DNA from: Centrapalus pauciflorus
Taxonomy: Eukaryota; Streptophyta; Magnoliopsida; Asterales; Asteraceae
Reading direction: 5' to 3'
Length of the DNA stretch: 64,000 bases
Assembly: GCA_020465985.1 (NCBI GenBank)
Contig: JAANYP010002855.1
Coordinates: 124,001 to 188,000 of the forward strand
Positions 11,929-22,167 of this stretch are shown piece by piece. The stretch's first letter is position 1. Every line of letters begins with the position of its first letter. A model generated the notes under the pieces. The model did no database searches and was not told the DNA's origin. It worked only from the letters and a program-made list of their open reading frames with translations. The position numbers and the translations under genes were made by a program.

Positions 11929-13310
11929 GTATCAAACATTTTAACTTTTTCTTCAGAACTGTAATCCATAAAATTTTGTACTTTATACATCATTGTAGGG
12001 TTCCAGTTCTCCAAGCTACTGAAAGCTTCAGCTTCAGCCAGATCCTGTTTGAAGTTGCTTGTTGATGGGACATCAGTGTTGGCCATCAGACAGTTATTGT
12101 CTTCTTCATCAGATGATGAATCAGACTCCTCCCAGTCACAAGTTTCTGCCATTAGTCCCTTTTGCCGGTTAGAAACCACTGAGTTTTCTAACTTCCTCAG
12201 CTTAGCCATGGCCATAAGGTACTTAACCCTATAGCCATCATGCCTGTTTGTCTTGTGTGGTTTGGATGTCTGACCAACAGCTTTTGACACACAGTCAGCA
12301 GCTATATGGCCCGTTGTGCCACATTTGAAGCACTCAACTTTGGTCTTGTCAAATGCTTTCTTTTTGACAGCATTTGAGCTTCCCTGTAGCATGTTTCTTC
12401 CAAACCTTTTTTTGTTGAACCTTTTGAACAGCATGGCTATCATCTGCTCATCATCCAGTTCAACACTATCTGCATTGTCTTCCTCATCAGACACTTGCTC
12501 CGTATCATCAGCCTGTTGATCAGGTTGAGTGAACACATCACTCACTTGATTTACAGGTTGTCTCACACTGGCCACAAAGGTTGCACCTTTCTTAGATATT
12601 TCCAAGGCATTTCTCTTCTGTTGCCTTGATTGCTCATCATTCAGTAAGGATCCATATAAGTTAACAAGATCCATACTTTTGATGGTACCTGAATTCCTTA
12701 AAATTGTAGAAAAATAATTCCATTCTTCAGGCAGAACATCTAAGAACTTGTTTACCAAAGTCAGGCTGTCCTTGGTGATCCCAACAGCTTTGAGATCATT
12801 TACAAGAGCAGTAAACCTGGTGTAGGTTTCAGTGAGAGTCTCCTTTGGTTTTGCAAAGAAGAGTTCATACTGTCTAACAAGATTATTAATCCTGTTGTCA
12901 AGTGTGATAGTGGGTCCATCATAGACGGTACACAAAGTATCCCACATCTCCTTGGCAGTCTTCATCTTCTCAACCTGTTTGAACACATCATCAGGTAGAG
13001 AGATGACCAGGTTGTTTCTGGCCTTTGCATCAAGAGCCACCAATCTTTTGTCTTCATCAGACCATTGAGCTTTTGCTTTCTCAAATGTTCTGATTTCAGG
13101 AGCAGCTCCTTCAACAGCAGGAGTTATAGTTGTAACAGAGGTTGGCACATAGGGACCCTCCATTACAATCTCTGGTAGTTGTACATCCAGATTCAATAAG
13201 TAGAGCATCATTCTGCACTTCCAACCAGAAAAGTTCTGATGATTGAACTTTGGAGGTTTGCCCATTGAGCCATTGTCATAGTATGAGGAACTTGCAGAAC
13301 TGTTGTCCAA
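11913..13310 (-). CDS. gag: S1 gag N-terminal region (capsid and first zinc knuckle)
   Basis: A 465-codon open frame starting at the ATG at 13310, 49 bases after the primer site. Residues 20-240 are a copia-type capsid domain (FSGWKCRMMLYL, DEKR-like SDEDKRLVALDAKARN, EMWDTLCTVYDG, LLNDEQSRQQKRN). A perfect CCHC zinc knuckle lies at C327, C330, H335 and C340 (CFKCGTTGHIAADC). It should package element RNA and assemble the particle. It ends prematurely through a frameshift at 11913-11928, beyond which the coiled-coil and second-knuckle region continues in other frames. The ORF is intact within its limits and is the best preserved gag part in the window. Confidence 0.75.
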   Translation of the reverse strand: MDNSSASSSYYDNGSMGKPPKFNHQNFSGWKCRMMLYLLNLDVQLPEIVMEGPYVPTSVTTITPAVEGAAPEIRTFEKAKAQWSDEDKRLVALDAKARNNLVISLPDDVFKQVEKMKTAKEMWDTLCTVYDGPTITLDNRINNLVRQYELFFAKPKETLTETYTRFTALVNDLKAVGITKDSLTLVNKFLDVLPEEWNYFSTILRNSGTIKSMDLVNLYGSLLNDEQSRQQKRNALEISKKGATFVASVRQPVNQVSDVFTQPDQQADDTEQVSDEEDNADSVELDDEQMIAMLFKRFNKKRFGRNMLQGSSNAVKKKAFDKTKVECFKCGTTGHIAADCVSKAVGQTSKPHKTNRHDGYRVKYLMAMAKLRKLENSVVSNRQKGLMAETCDWEESDSSSDEEDNNCLMANTDVPSTSNFKQDLAEAEAFSSLENWNPTMMYKVQNFMDYSSEEKVKMFDTCLLI

Positions 13311-13358
13311 GGAAACTTTGGGAGAATGAGAGATCTAGAATGACACACACTCTAAACT

Positions 13359-13370
13359 GCTCTGATACCA
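13359..13370 (-). other. Primer binding site of S1
   Basis: The minus strand reads TGGTATCAGAGC, complementary to the 3' end of initiator tRNA-Met, two bases inside the LTR end. It fixes element orientation and LTR boundary. Confidence 0.9.
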
Positions 13371-13372
13371 GT

Positions 13373-14392
13373 TGTAGGTCCCAAAAGATATCCCAAGTAT
13401 ATAGCTTTAAGCTGTAGAGGGGGGGTGAATACAGCACTTTAAAAACTACACACAATTTTCTCAATGTTTGTATATATTATTAACAAAGGTTCAAGCTGAG
13501 ATGACAGATACAACAGTATGTCTAACTAGTCTAAGACTGACTTAAACTAATTACAATGAATACACACACTAAGAATCACTCACTGTGTTTACAAGACTCT
13601 GAGGAACAGCTTGAACAAGAACAGCTTAGACACTGAGCACTGTTTTATTCAAGTAGACTTGCATGCATAATGCACGTTCACTCTTGTTTTAAGCACTTAG
13701 CTTTTTTGGCTTGATCTTTCAATCCTTGGAAGTTTCTTTTTATACTCACTCAGAGGATCTAAGTGAAGCTTCTTCATTGGACGGAATGAAAAAGGGGAAG
13801 TCTTGTTGAAAAGACAACATAAACTTTTCTGCACTTTTCTGAAAAGCAGACTTGTCTTCATGTGTGCAGAACTTTTGTCTTTTCACTTCGTCTACTGTTG
13901 CATTGCCTTTAACTAAATGAGGAATGTCAACTTTGTGTTTTTCTTCCTCGTAAAAGCCTATTTTGATATAAGAAAAAAGGTCTGTCACCCTTTTTCAAAT
14001 AACCTTTTGTCTTCATGTAGCAGAACAGCTTGGGCAGGCTGAGCAGTTCTGATTTCCACTTTGTCTTCGACTTTGTAAACTGATCTTGCAGTCAAAAGCA
14101 ATACATGAGGACTTGAAAACACATTCCATAAGGTGTTTAGCCTGTTCACAAAGAACAGGTTCTGTTCACAAAAAACAGAACACTTGTAAACTGCCCAAGC
14201 TGCTCACCAGTGTAGAGCAACGTAGACAGTTTATGTCCAGCCTGTTCAGCAGACTGAACAGCTTGGGCAAAACTGCCTTTGTTGCAACACATGCAACACA
14301 TAGAACTGCTTTAGGCTGATATTGCAAATCATTTTTCAGGTTTCAATAAGGCATATAACAGGCCTTAAATTCAACCTTCAAAAGCATCAACA
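13373..14392 (-). repeat. S1 5' LTR
   Basis: The inner end (ACCTACA) is fixed by the primer site. The outer end is less certain and is placed at TGTTGATG on the minus strand, just after a purine tract. It is dense in AACAGCTTG and CCTGTTCA words. The LTR carries two adjacent perfect hairpins with seven-base arms at 14142-14181 (CCTGTTC/GAACAGG and TTCTGTT/AACAGAA). Palindromes in Sirevirus LTRs are known as a lineage trait. Only this LTR is in the window. Confidence 0.65.
13736..13747 (-). promoter_or_regulatory. TATA box of S1 LTR
   Basis: The minus strand reads GAGTATAAAAAG, about 650 bases after the presumed LTR start and some 360 bases before the primer site. It is the best core-promoter match in the LTR. 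Confidence 0.5.
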
Positions 14393-14405
14393 GGTTTGAT
14401 TAATA

Positions 14406-14416
14406 GTCTCCCCCTC
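14406..14416 (-). other. Polypurine-tract-like motif outside the S1 LTR
   Basis: The minus strand reads GAGGGGGAGAC, very close to the tract before the N2 and N3 3' LTRs (AAGGGGGAGTC). It sits outside the 5' LTR of S1, where flanking genomic DNA would be expected. Confidence 0.5.
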
Positions 14417-14452
14417 AGATGCAGAACAGGTTTGACTGAGGCCTTTTTGTGC

Positions 14453-14546
14453 CTAACAACGTCCATGTAGTGGTCGTTCGTTATGATTATGGTTACGCTT
14501 CCGCACTCGTCACGCCTCGCTGCCAACCGGGGTAGCAGGGTGTGAC
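14453..14546 (+). repeat. 94-bp terminal fragment of an L1-family LTR
   Basis: The reverse complement of this stretch matches the first 95 bases of L1 (7287 onward) with few differences, then similarity stops abruptly. It ends GGGTGTGACA. It is a truncated LTR tip with no companion. Confidence 0.75.
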
Positions 14547-16625
14547 ACCTATAAGCTTTTACGTCCTTTTCATGGACATGTGTGACTTTGTTAATTCTTT
14601 TTTTGGCTTTCATTTGCATATTGAACTCACATTAAAAACATGTAAGAATATTTCATGAACTTATTTGATGATTATATGATCATATAATTGCATGTAAATC
14701 CACTTCACCTATGTTTATATGATCATGATACTTACATTGAGCAATATGAACATAATATGCGTATAAGTGTCTTTATTACATAATACATACTTTTGAATGT
14801 TCATACAATCGTATTACATATATTCATGGCATTAATTGCATATCTTGTAATCGTGACCATCACACCATGTTTTTCTTTATTTCTAATGGCAATAAACAAC
14901 ATGCACTTTTAGCATATGCTAATTGATGTATATTCGTTCACATAAGTTCATATGCTTTAAGTTGATGCAGTTCTATACATTTATAAGTTCAGGCCTAAGG
15001 CGAAAAGTTTTCACAAATATTGATTGCCTTTAAATGATCACACATCTATACATCAAATGTATTGTTATTAGCCTAAATTTAAGCATTTTTAGAAATTCCA
15101 AAAATTGCAAATAATCCACAAAAGTTCTAGCATGGATTCTACATATTTTCTATCTTAATTTAACATATAGCACTTTAATACCTTTACATGAAATTAACAT
15201 ATATGTTTGATATTTAGTTTTGCCATCCTATTGATGCTGCTGTCCCAATTTCACATAATACACACATGTTGCACACATATACATATATATAAGCATCACA
15301 GTGTTTTTGATTTATTTTGACTGGGCATACGTACACACATTACATATTTTCTTCTTTTACACACACTGCACACACTTACTAACTTCATGCAAAGAAAAGG
15401 AAATGGAAAGGCTGATTTCGGTTCTAACATCAACACCCACTGCACATACCTAGTTTATAGAAATGAAAAGTAAAAAGGTTGTTGTCTTTGCTCCTGTCGT
15501 GTGCACTGCACACATACACACACTTAACTTTTATGCACAAAAAGGGAAATGAAGGAGCTGTTGATGGACTGCTGCTTCTGCTTTGTCCAAATAAAAAAGA
15601 AAGAAAGAAAGTTGCTGCAGTGTTTCGCTATTACCATATATGGTCTCGGTATTAACATAGTTTCGGTAGTTTAGGAATTACCGAAACCTTCAAAGGTTTC
15701 GGTATTAGTCTGTAGGTGTCGGTAGTCCTTGGCATTGGGTGTGTTTTGGTATTAGTTTCAGTATTACCGATACCTTTGTGGTCTCGGTACATCTCGGTAA
15801 TACCAAATGGGTCTCGGTAGTCATGTAAACTCACGCACACACTTCTGCACTATTCTTTTCTGTTTTTCTACATTTTCACAGCAACAAAACAACTAGTTTA
15901 TAGGTTGATTGATGCTTCTAGATAATAGTTAAACACACGTATATGTATCCGAGATATGGCCGAACACCTAAGGGCCTTCTTGGCCTTCTCCTTTTTCAAT
16001 TAAAAGAGGGACCAATTTTCAATTACTGGGAATTAATTAAACCATCCAATAAAGCCATACGAATGCCGATTTCAACAATTAAATCTTAATATACAACATG
16101 CATGGACCAATTTTGATGTTTCTTACATTCTTTGTTGATCAGTTTTAAAATGAAACACATATTTTCCAGGAAGCCGTGGGCTTCAAAAGAAACAACAAGA
16201 ACTAAGTTTAAATGATATTTACCTTTAGATCTTGATATGAACTTGTTTCTTGATAATTGTTTGTTGATTCCTTGGCTTGAATTTCACTTTTGTTGCAAGG
16301 TTTTTGATAATCTTGATGGATTTATAAAGAACCATGAGTGACGAAAGAAGCAAAGGTGAATTGGGTTTGTTTGGTGAAAGGAGTAGATGAAATAGTTTTT
16401 AGCCTATTTACATTCTTTCAAGTTTCATTTTTCACCAATTCACCACATAAGTTGTTTTTCTTTCATTTCTTTTATATTATCATTACGACTTTAAAAATTA
16501 AAACTTATGACTTAATTGTAAATTTTATTAACTTACATTTTTAATTACCTAGTACAAATTCCATTTAACTTACTAAATAACGGTGAACTTGTTAATTACC
16601 GTTGATTAAAGTTCAGGTCGTTACA
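14547..16625 (-). repeat. Probable degraded gypsy-type LTR; no gene
   Basis: About 2.1 kb of AT-rich sequence without a supported ORF. The minus strand begins TGTAACGACC at 16625, a common LTR start, and has a TATA box (TTTATAAATCC) near 16327, followed by leader-like sequence. The other end cannot be fixed and no target duplication is visible, so extent and identity are uncertain. It includes the CGGTA repeat cluster at 15640-15826. Confidence 0.35.
15640..15826. repeat. Cluster of CGGTA and TACCGA words
   Basis: At least eight copies of (T/G)TCGGTA and inverse TACCGA in under 190 bases, unevenly spaced. Adjacent inverted pairs can form short hairpins. Origin unknown. Confidence 0.6.
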
Positions 16626-17053
16626 GAATGGGCTCCACCACGCATAAACTCCGTCCTTGAAATTTTCTATGTTCAGATAAGCGTAGTTAGGAATTACAAG
16701 GTAGGCATGAATCCCTAATATCTGACACAAACATTCTGGTAAAATATTGAATGAGCACCATCTGTGTTTTACAACTTTTGCTTATATAACCAATACATAT
16801 ATTGGCCTTTTCTATATTATACAGCTTATGAGTTGATTTATTGAGTTAAGTCATTTTAGTAACTTTGACTTATCATTTTGATAATTCAATATTTCATGCA
16901 ATTCATTAACATCAAACAACAATTATGAACAACAATCACATACATAGAATATGGAATGATTAAGAGATTAGAAATATTACAACGATGTTTAGTTTCTTGC
17001 ACATCACTTCTTTAATCCCTTTCTTTTCTATGCGTATCTATTCTGTCCTTCTT

Positions 17054-17147
<94 letters not shown>

Positions 17148-17242
17148 ATTTACAGCTATTGTGTATTTACAATAAAGCCACTGAATGTTATACATATTAT
17201 TGTTTTCAACTCTATTATAAATTGTACCCAACAATCTTCCCC
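16626..17242. other. Intergenic AT-rich stretch, possible LTR
   Basis: No gene seen. It holds the second TA microsatellite. Its right edge (TGTTGGGTAC on the minus strand at 17233) directly follows a purine tract, so it may be the LTR of a small minus-strand retroelement. I could not find the other LTR end. Confidence 0.3.
17058..17146. repeat. (AT)n microsatellite
   Basis: About 85 bases of AT dinucleotide ending in ACACAC. Frames through it give Tyr-Ile repeats and are artefacts. Confidence 0.95.
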
Positions 17243-17428
17243 TTACAGATGAAAACAATTTTCAATTAAAGTTCTCTGTTCAGGTTGATTCTTTTCTTGA
17301 ATATTCTTCATTTCTTTGATCTCTGAATCTTCAGATAAAATCTTCTTCTTTATTGTCTCACTCTGATCTTCACATCTCTTCTTTTCTGATTTTCTCTTTT
17401 CTTGTAAGCACACTCCCCCTTGGATCAT
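17243..17428 (-). pseudogene. Lys/Glu-rich retroelement tail with polypurine tract
   Basis: A 61-codon minus-strand frame, highly charged (RKSEKKRCEDQSE, KKKILSEDSE), ending in TAA. Right after the stop the strand reads AAGGGGAAGAT and then TGTTGGGTAC, i.e. a polypurine tract followed by an LTR-like start. That context suggests the 3' end of a retroelement reading frame, not a host gene. The family is not identifiable from this length. Confidence 0.4.
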
Positions 17429-17504
17429 GAATAGCTTTTAAATCTCTTCCTTGATCAATTGTCTTGAGTTGATGTAGCAATTGTCTTCAATTGACTTCAA
17501 TCTA

Positions 17505-17624
17505 CTATCTTAGTGGAGCTGGGAAATCGATCGGACCATTCTCTTGTGCTTCAGTCCCCAAATGCAGAATTGTTCTCAAATCTTCAGCTTAGAACGCAAT
17601 CACATTTTCGTTAATTGTAGCCCT
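17505..17624 (-). pseudogene. N1 env-like ORF, fragment beyond the N2 insertion
   Basis: The minus strand encodes RATINENVIAF, then AEDLRTIL, then NGPIDFPAPLR, which aligns with the N2 env-like protein (RATVSGQRILF, ADNLRTRL, ARLIFLLR) and the N3 one (GPIDFTLDIRQ). It continues exactly where the N1 env-like ORF stops at 42814, on the other side of N2. Homology ends near 17505, so the rest of the N1 ORF, its polypurine tract and its 3' LTR are missing or replaced. One in-frame stop lies in the fragment. Confidence 0.75.
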
Positions 17625-18251
17625 TGTTGGTACACCAGTGTGTGACGATAACAGTCTAGATATGTAATAGATAATCTTATGTAATAGATGAGGCTTTATT
17701 AATACAAGCTATGTGTGTTATTTCACGATTGTGTATGATATCTACATTTGCATATTAAATTCTAGAGTATCAAGTTAAGTCCTAGACTGTCAAGTTAAGT
17801 TCTAGACTGTGATGTTAAGTTCTAGAAGGTGAAGATAAGTTCTAGACTGTGAAGATAAGTTCTAAGGCTAAGCCTCGAACTTAAGCCAACCCAGACGAAC
17901 TTAGTGAAGCTAAGTTCGTAGGGTATTGGGCATGTTCGTGGGCTTGGGCCTAAACGAACTTAACTGGTTTAGTTAGAACTTGACTGGTTTAATTAGAACA
18001 TAATCCATTTGATTTTACAATCTTTGAGTATTCCGTTTTCCAGAGCATTGCATGTGCACGTGCGAGCTAGAAAGTATTCAGAGAGTTTTTCTTGGAGCAA
18101 TACACCGTGTGGGGTCGTTTATTACATCGGCTATCATTGAGTTCGGCTCCAGTTTCCGTGCGTGATCGACCCGTTAAACGTCTAACTTGGATTCCGCACT
18201 TGTTGGATGGCGTCGCGTCAAGTTCAGATCTGTAGACGTGGTGACCTTACA
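17625..18251 (+). repeat. N2 5' LTR
   Basis: Starts TGTTGGTACACC and ends CCTTACA, two bases before the primer site. It has about six tandem units of roughly 20 bases built on AAGTTCTAGACTG at 17765-17875. The 3' LTR lacks a short segment present here and differs in several small indels. Confidence 0.9.
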
Positions 18252-18253
18252 AG

Positions 18254-18266
18254 TGGTATCAGAGCC
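18254..18266 (+). other. Primer binding site of N2
   Basis: TGGTATCAGAGCC, complementary to initiator tRNA-Met, two bases after the LTR. Confidence 0.9.
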
Positions 18267-18889
18267 ATCGTGATTTTTCTTCGTGTTCGTCGTGTTTGGT
18301 GAACATTCATAAGGTTTCTTGACGTTTTTATCGGTAAGTCATATATTTTCAAAGTTTTCAGAGTTCTACGAGCAAGTTTACTGAAAAAAGTTCATATTAG
18401 TTCATTCTTTTCAGTCAAAATCAATGTTTTTAATTTTAAAACATTGGTTTAATCTGAAATCTTGAAAAAATCGAATTTTTGGCCGTTTCTCGAACTTGCG
18501 GCACTCGAACATAAGGGGGTATTAGGGTCCTTCGAACATGTCAGAATACGCTCCTGTCGGACTTGATTTTATGATTTCTCAAAGTTGATTTGGTTTGAAC
18601 TTGTCAAGGAATTCGAACTTGTCTTGGACTCGAACTTGTCGGAAATTCGAATTTGATTTAGTTTAGGGTTTTTCAAACTTGAGTTGGTTCGAATTTGTCT
18701 AAACGATTAGGGTTTCTCGAACTTGCAGGCGTTCGAACTTGTTAATTTCGAACTTAAGACTCAAACGAATTTAACTTACAAAACGAATTTAACATTAAAA
18801 TTATACGAACTTAATTAAGTCCGTAAGATTTGTTTTAAATTTATTTTTAAATTAAATTGTTTAAGTTCAAAAACAAAAGGTTTTAAAGA
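18267..18889 (+). promoter_or_regulatory. N2 leader with GTAAGT donor at 18334
   Basis: A 620-base untranslated leader full of TCGAACTTG words. CGGTAAGT at 18332-18339 is a strong 5' splice-donor match; the N3 and N1 leaders have the homologous site but have lost the GT-AAGT core. A pyrimidine-poor TTTTAAAG precedes the gag ATG. Confidence 0.4.
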
Positions 18890-20404
18890 ATGTCGAGTTT
18901 GCATAAGTTTATGGAAATGGACCATGAAGTAGGCAAAGGTAACTCCCCACCCAAGATGATGAAATTAGAAGATTATTACTGGTGGAAGGACAGTTTTGCA
19001 GACTTCGCGAGATTTAATGATATGCGTATGTGGATATGCATAGACGAAGGATACGTTCCCGCAACACAAGAGCTTGAGGGTCGATTAAAAGTTTTGACGT
19101 ATCAGAATATGAAAGATGACGACAAAAAGATTTATGAGGTTGAGAATCGAGCTTTTTCGTCAATTAGAATGGCACTACCTCTGGAGATTCTACCCACATT
19201 TAGAAATTACAGAACTTCTAAGGAGCTCTTGGACGCTCTAGAGAAGAGGTGTGATGGAAATCCCAGGATAAGAAAGGGGAGGACGGAGATGTTAAAACAG
19301 CAATTTGCGATATTCAATGCGCTGAAGAATGAGACATTGGATGAAACAATTACTAGATTCTACCATCTATTGACTGAACTTGATAATCACAGTGTTAAGT
19401 TTTAAAAAACAGAAAAGATAGAGAAGCTTCTGGATGCTTTACCAGCTAAGGGGAGATGTACACGGCACTGATAAAGCCTGATGAAGAAAATTTGAAACTC
19501 TCACTCTGGAAGAGGTCATCGGAACTCTGAGGGCCTACAACATTAAGCTACAGAAGAAGGAGAGGGAATTTGATCAAGTACAAGACCCTGAAATGTACTT
19601 CGGGAAATCAAAGACTTCAACCTTTAGTGAACAAAAGTCGGGGGCCACAACATTCTTTTCTGGAGAAGCGTCAATACCAATTGAAGCTGAAGAATCTGGT
19701 AACAGAGCGTTCTTAGGGTTTTCTAAACCGGAAGAATAACCACAACACTCAGGATCAACCTTTCAAGGTTTTACCAAGATGCCTATGAGTGCTAAGTCAG
19801 CTGAGGAGCATCTAAATCTCCTAGCTTCGTTTGTAGCATCATACGGCAACTGCGTTAAAGGTAAAATCAACGATCCAGCTCTGTGGGAAGAGGACTACGA
19901 TCAGGTAGATCGGGACGATTTAGAACAAATGTACCTACAATGGCAACAGACCATGGTAACGCAGATGGTCAAAAGGTTTTTGAAGAGAACGGGTAGAAAC
20001 CTGAGTGTGAGCAACAACATTGGCTTTGACAAGGCAAAGGTGAAATGATACAATTGTCAAGGATTGAGTCATTTTTCCAGAGAATGTCAGAGACAAAAGG
20101 TTGAGAATTATCAGAATCAGAGTCAGGGAAGACAACATTTTGGTAGTTTAGGGAATCAAGCTGCGATAGCAGGTCCGTTAACGAATGTATCTTCAAACAG
20201 ACAGCTAGATGGTACGTATGATTAGAGTACTCATCCGGAGTTAAATTCCAGAGCGTTTATGGCTAAGGTAACTGTGACCAATGAAAGAGCTGAAGAAGAA
20301 AAGGAGGACACCCAGTAGTCTGATTCAATTCCTTTGATGGTGGAAAAATCTGAAGAGCAAACCACTCTGGAGTTAACGTGTAATCAGATCGCAAAAAGGA
20401 GTTA
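18890..20404 (+). pseudogene. gag: N2 gag
   Basis: Starts at ATG 18890 (MSSLHKFMEMDHEVGK), matching the start of N3 gag. Open for 171 codons through the capsid region (YYWWKDSFADFARFND, LKQQFAIFNALKNE), then stops at 19403-19405 and drifts through frameshifts near 19450. It is recognisable again from 19779 (MPMSAKSAEEHLNLLASF). The first zinc knuckle is destroyed by TGA at 20046-20048, exactly at its first Cys. The coiled-coil and second knuckle present in N3 and N1 are deleted: the sequence jumps from the end of the first-knuckle region to the protease near 20404. Not functional. Confidence 0.8.
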
Positions 20405-21642
20405 AATACAGGTCTTAACAACAAATGGTTCGTCGATAGTGGTTGCTCTCGTCACATGACTGGGCAAAGAAGTCCACTGACGTACTTTAAGGGTGGGAAA
20501 AATGGATTTTTGTCTTTTCCCGGGAATAAAGGAGGAAATATCACTGGAACAGGAGTAGTCACTAATGGGACAATCACTCTTGATCAAGTCTACCATGTAG
20601 ATAAACTTGATCACAATCTCATTAGTGTCTCTCAGATCTGTGATAAGCAGAATTTAGTCATCCTTACTGAAAAAGAAGCGTTAGCGCTAAAGTCGGGATT
20701 CAACATACCTGAAGAGTGGATTATGATGAGAGCCCCAACGGTAAATGATCTGTACATGATGTACATGAATGTAGCAGATCCATCGATGGGAACTATTTTT
20801 CTGTTATCAAAAGCTTCAGAGTCCGAATCTTTACTGTGGCACAGACGCATGGCACACTTGCACTTAAGGAAGATGAACTTCATCACGAAAAATGGCCTTG
20901 TGCAAGGTGTTCCATTGAAGAGTTTTCAGTTTGAAGACAAGTGTGTACCGTGCAAGAAAGAAAACAACATAAGAAGTCACACAAGTCAAAGACTCAAAAC
21001 TCAATCGCTTCCACCTTCGGTTTGCTGCATATGGATCTCTTCGGTCGAATCAACAAAAGGAGTATAGGTGGTAGTTGTTTCTGTTTAGTTATTACTGATG
21101 ATTACTCACGTTTCTCTTGGGTTTTAATTTTAGGTACAAAGGACGAGACAGCTGGCACGCTGATTGGGTTCTTAGACCAAGTCGAGAACTCATACGGGAA
21201 CAGGATAAAACGTATCAGGAGTGATAACGGAACAGAGTTTAAGAATGTAGTTTTTGGTGTATATTGCCTAACTAAAGGTATAGTGCATCAATTTAGTGTG
21301 CCTTAAGAGCCACAACAAAATGGGGTGGCAGAACGTAAGAACAGGACTTTGATTGAGGCAGCAAGGACTGCTCTCGGATTCAAAGCATCCTACCATGTTT
21401 TGGGAGAGGCAGTGAATACCGCTTGTCACGTATTAAGCAGAGTTCTTACTGTCAAATCACTAACAAAACCTGTTATGAAGTTCTGAATAAAAGACCACCA
21501 AATTTAACTGGCTTTGAACCGTTTGTGGTGCCATGTACTTTATTGAAAACAAAACATCAACCTAAGTTTGGTGAAAAGGCTGACGAAGGATACTTCCTAG
21601 GTTATGTTCCTAATTCACCAAATAAGAGGGTTTTTAATAAAA
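20405..21642 (+). pseudogene. pol: N2 protease and integrase
   Basis: Begins with the protease site FVDSGCSRHMTG, then LISVSQICDKQN, the pre-integrase motif LWHRRMAHLHLRKMN, the zinc-binding CVPCKK, and the integrase core (HMDLFGRINKRSIGG, VITDDYSRFSWV, IRSDNGTEFKN, QNGVAERKNRTLIEA). Frame breaks occur near 20960 (one or two bases lost in the basic stretch) and near 21390, and a TAA at 21304-21306 splits the core. The integrase C-terminal part (GYFLGYVPNSPNK) runs straight into the MITE at 21643. Homology to N3 is close throughout. Confidence 0.8.
21634..21642. repeat. MITE target duplication TTAATAAAA, left
   Basis: Perfect 9-base match to 22159-22167. The empty site is visible in N3 near 28705. 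Confidence 0.9.
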
Positions 21643-22158
21643 GGCATAATTGCGTATAAAAACCTCTAACTTGTCAGCTTTTAGTGATTAAAAACCCAAA
21701 CCATTTTTCGTTGCATAGAAAACCCCGAACTAACTAAAAATCAGTAAATCAAGGTTTTATCAATGGGTAAACGCTTTAAACCGGTTATTAATCCTACGTG
21801 AACCGGTAAATAACATACGTGGAATAAATTTTAATTGTTGAAACCAGTTGCCAAGTATTAGTATCATTTAAACTCCCATTGATGATGTAAGCCCGTTTAA
21901 AAATTACAATTAAGAATTATCAATGGGGGTTTAAATGATGTGTTATACTTGAGAACCGGTTTCAACAATTAAAATTTATTCCACATAGGTTATTTAGACG
22001 TCCACGTAGAATTAATAACTGGGTTTAACCAGTTACCAATTGATAAAACATTGATTTACTTTTTTTTGTTAGTTCGGGGTTTTCTATGCAACGGAAAATG
22101 ATTTGGGGTTATAACCCCAAAAAACTGAAAAGTTTGGGGTTTTTTTCATAATTATCCC
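21643..22158. mobile_element. M1: fold-back MITE, Mutator-like
   Basis: A 516-base element with no ORF whose two halves are inverted copies of each other: arms of about 240-250 bases with scattered mismatches, starting GGCATAATTGCG and ending inversely as GGGATAATTATG. It is flanked by a perfect 9-base duplication, the length made by Mutator-like transposases. It would fold into one long hairpin. It interrupts N2 pol at a point where N3 is continuous, so it arrived after N2. Confidence 0.9.
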
Positions 22159-22167
22159 TTAATAAAA
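22159..22167. repeat. MITE target duplication TTAATAAAA, right
   Basis: Exact repeat of 21634-21642. Confidence 0.9.

Noticed and set aside
14371..14619. 82-codon minus-strand ORF
   Set aside because: Crosses three unrelated pieces (retroelement end, LTR tip, flanking LTR) and has no family match.
14547..16625. Complete solo LTR
   Set aside because: Only one end is convincing and no target duplication was found, so it is listed as a probable remnant.
16985..17269. ORFs on both strands with Tyr-Ile repeats
   Set aside because: Artefact of the second TA microsatellite.
17765..17875. Heat-shock elements from TTCTAGA words in the N2 LTR
   Set aside because: Spacing does not consistently fit nGAAnnTTCn and N1 and N3 lack the word; too weak to claim.
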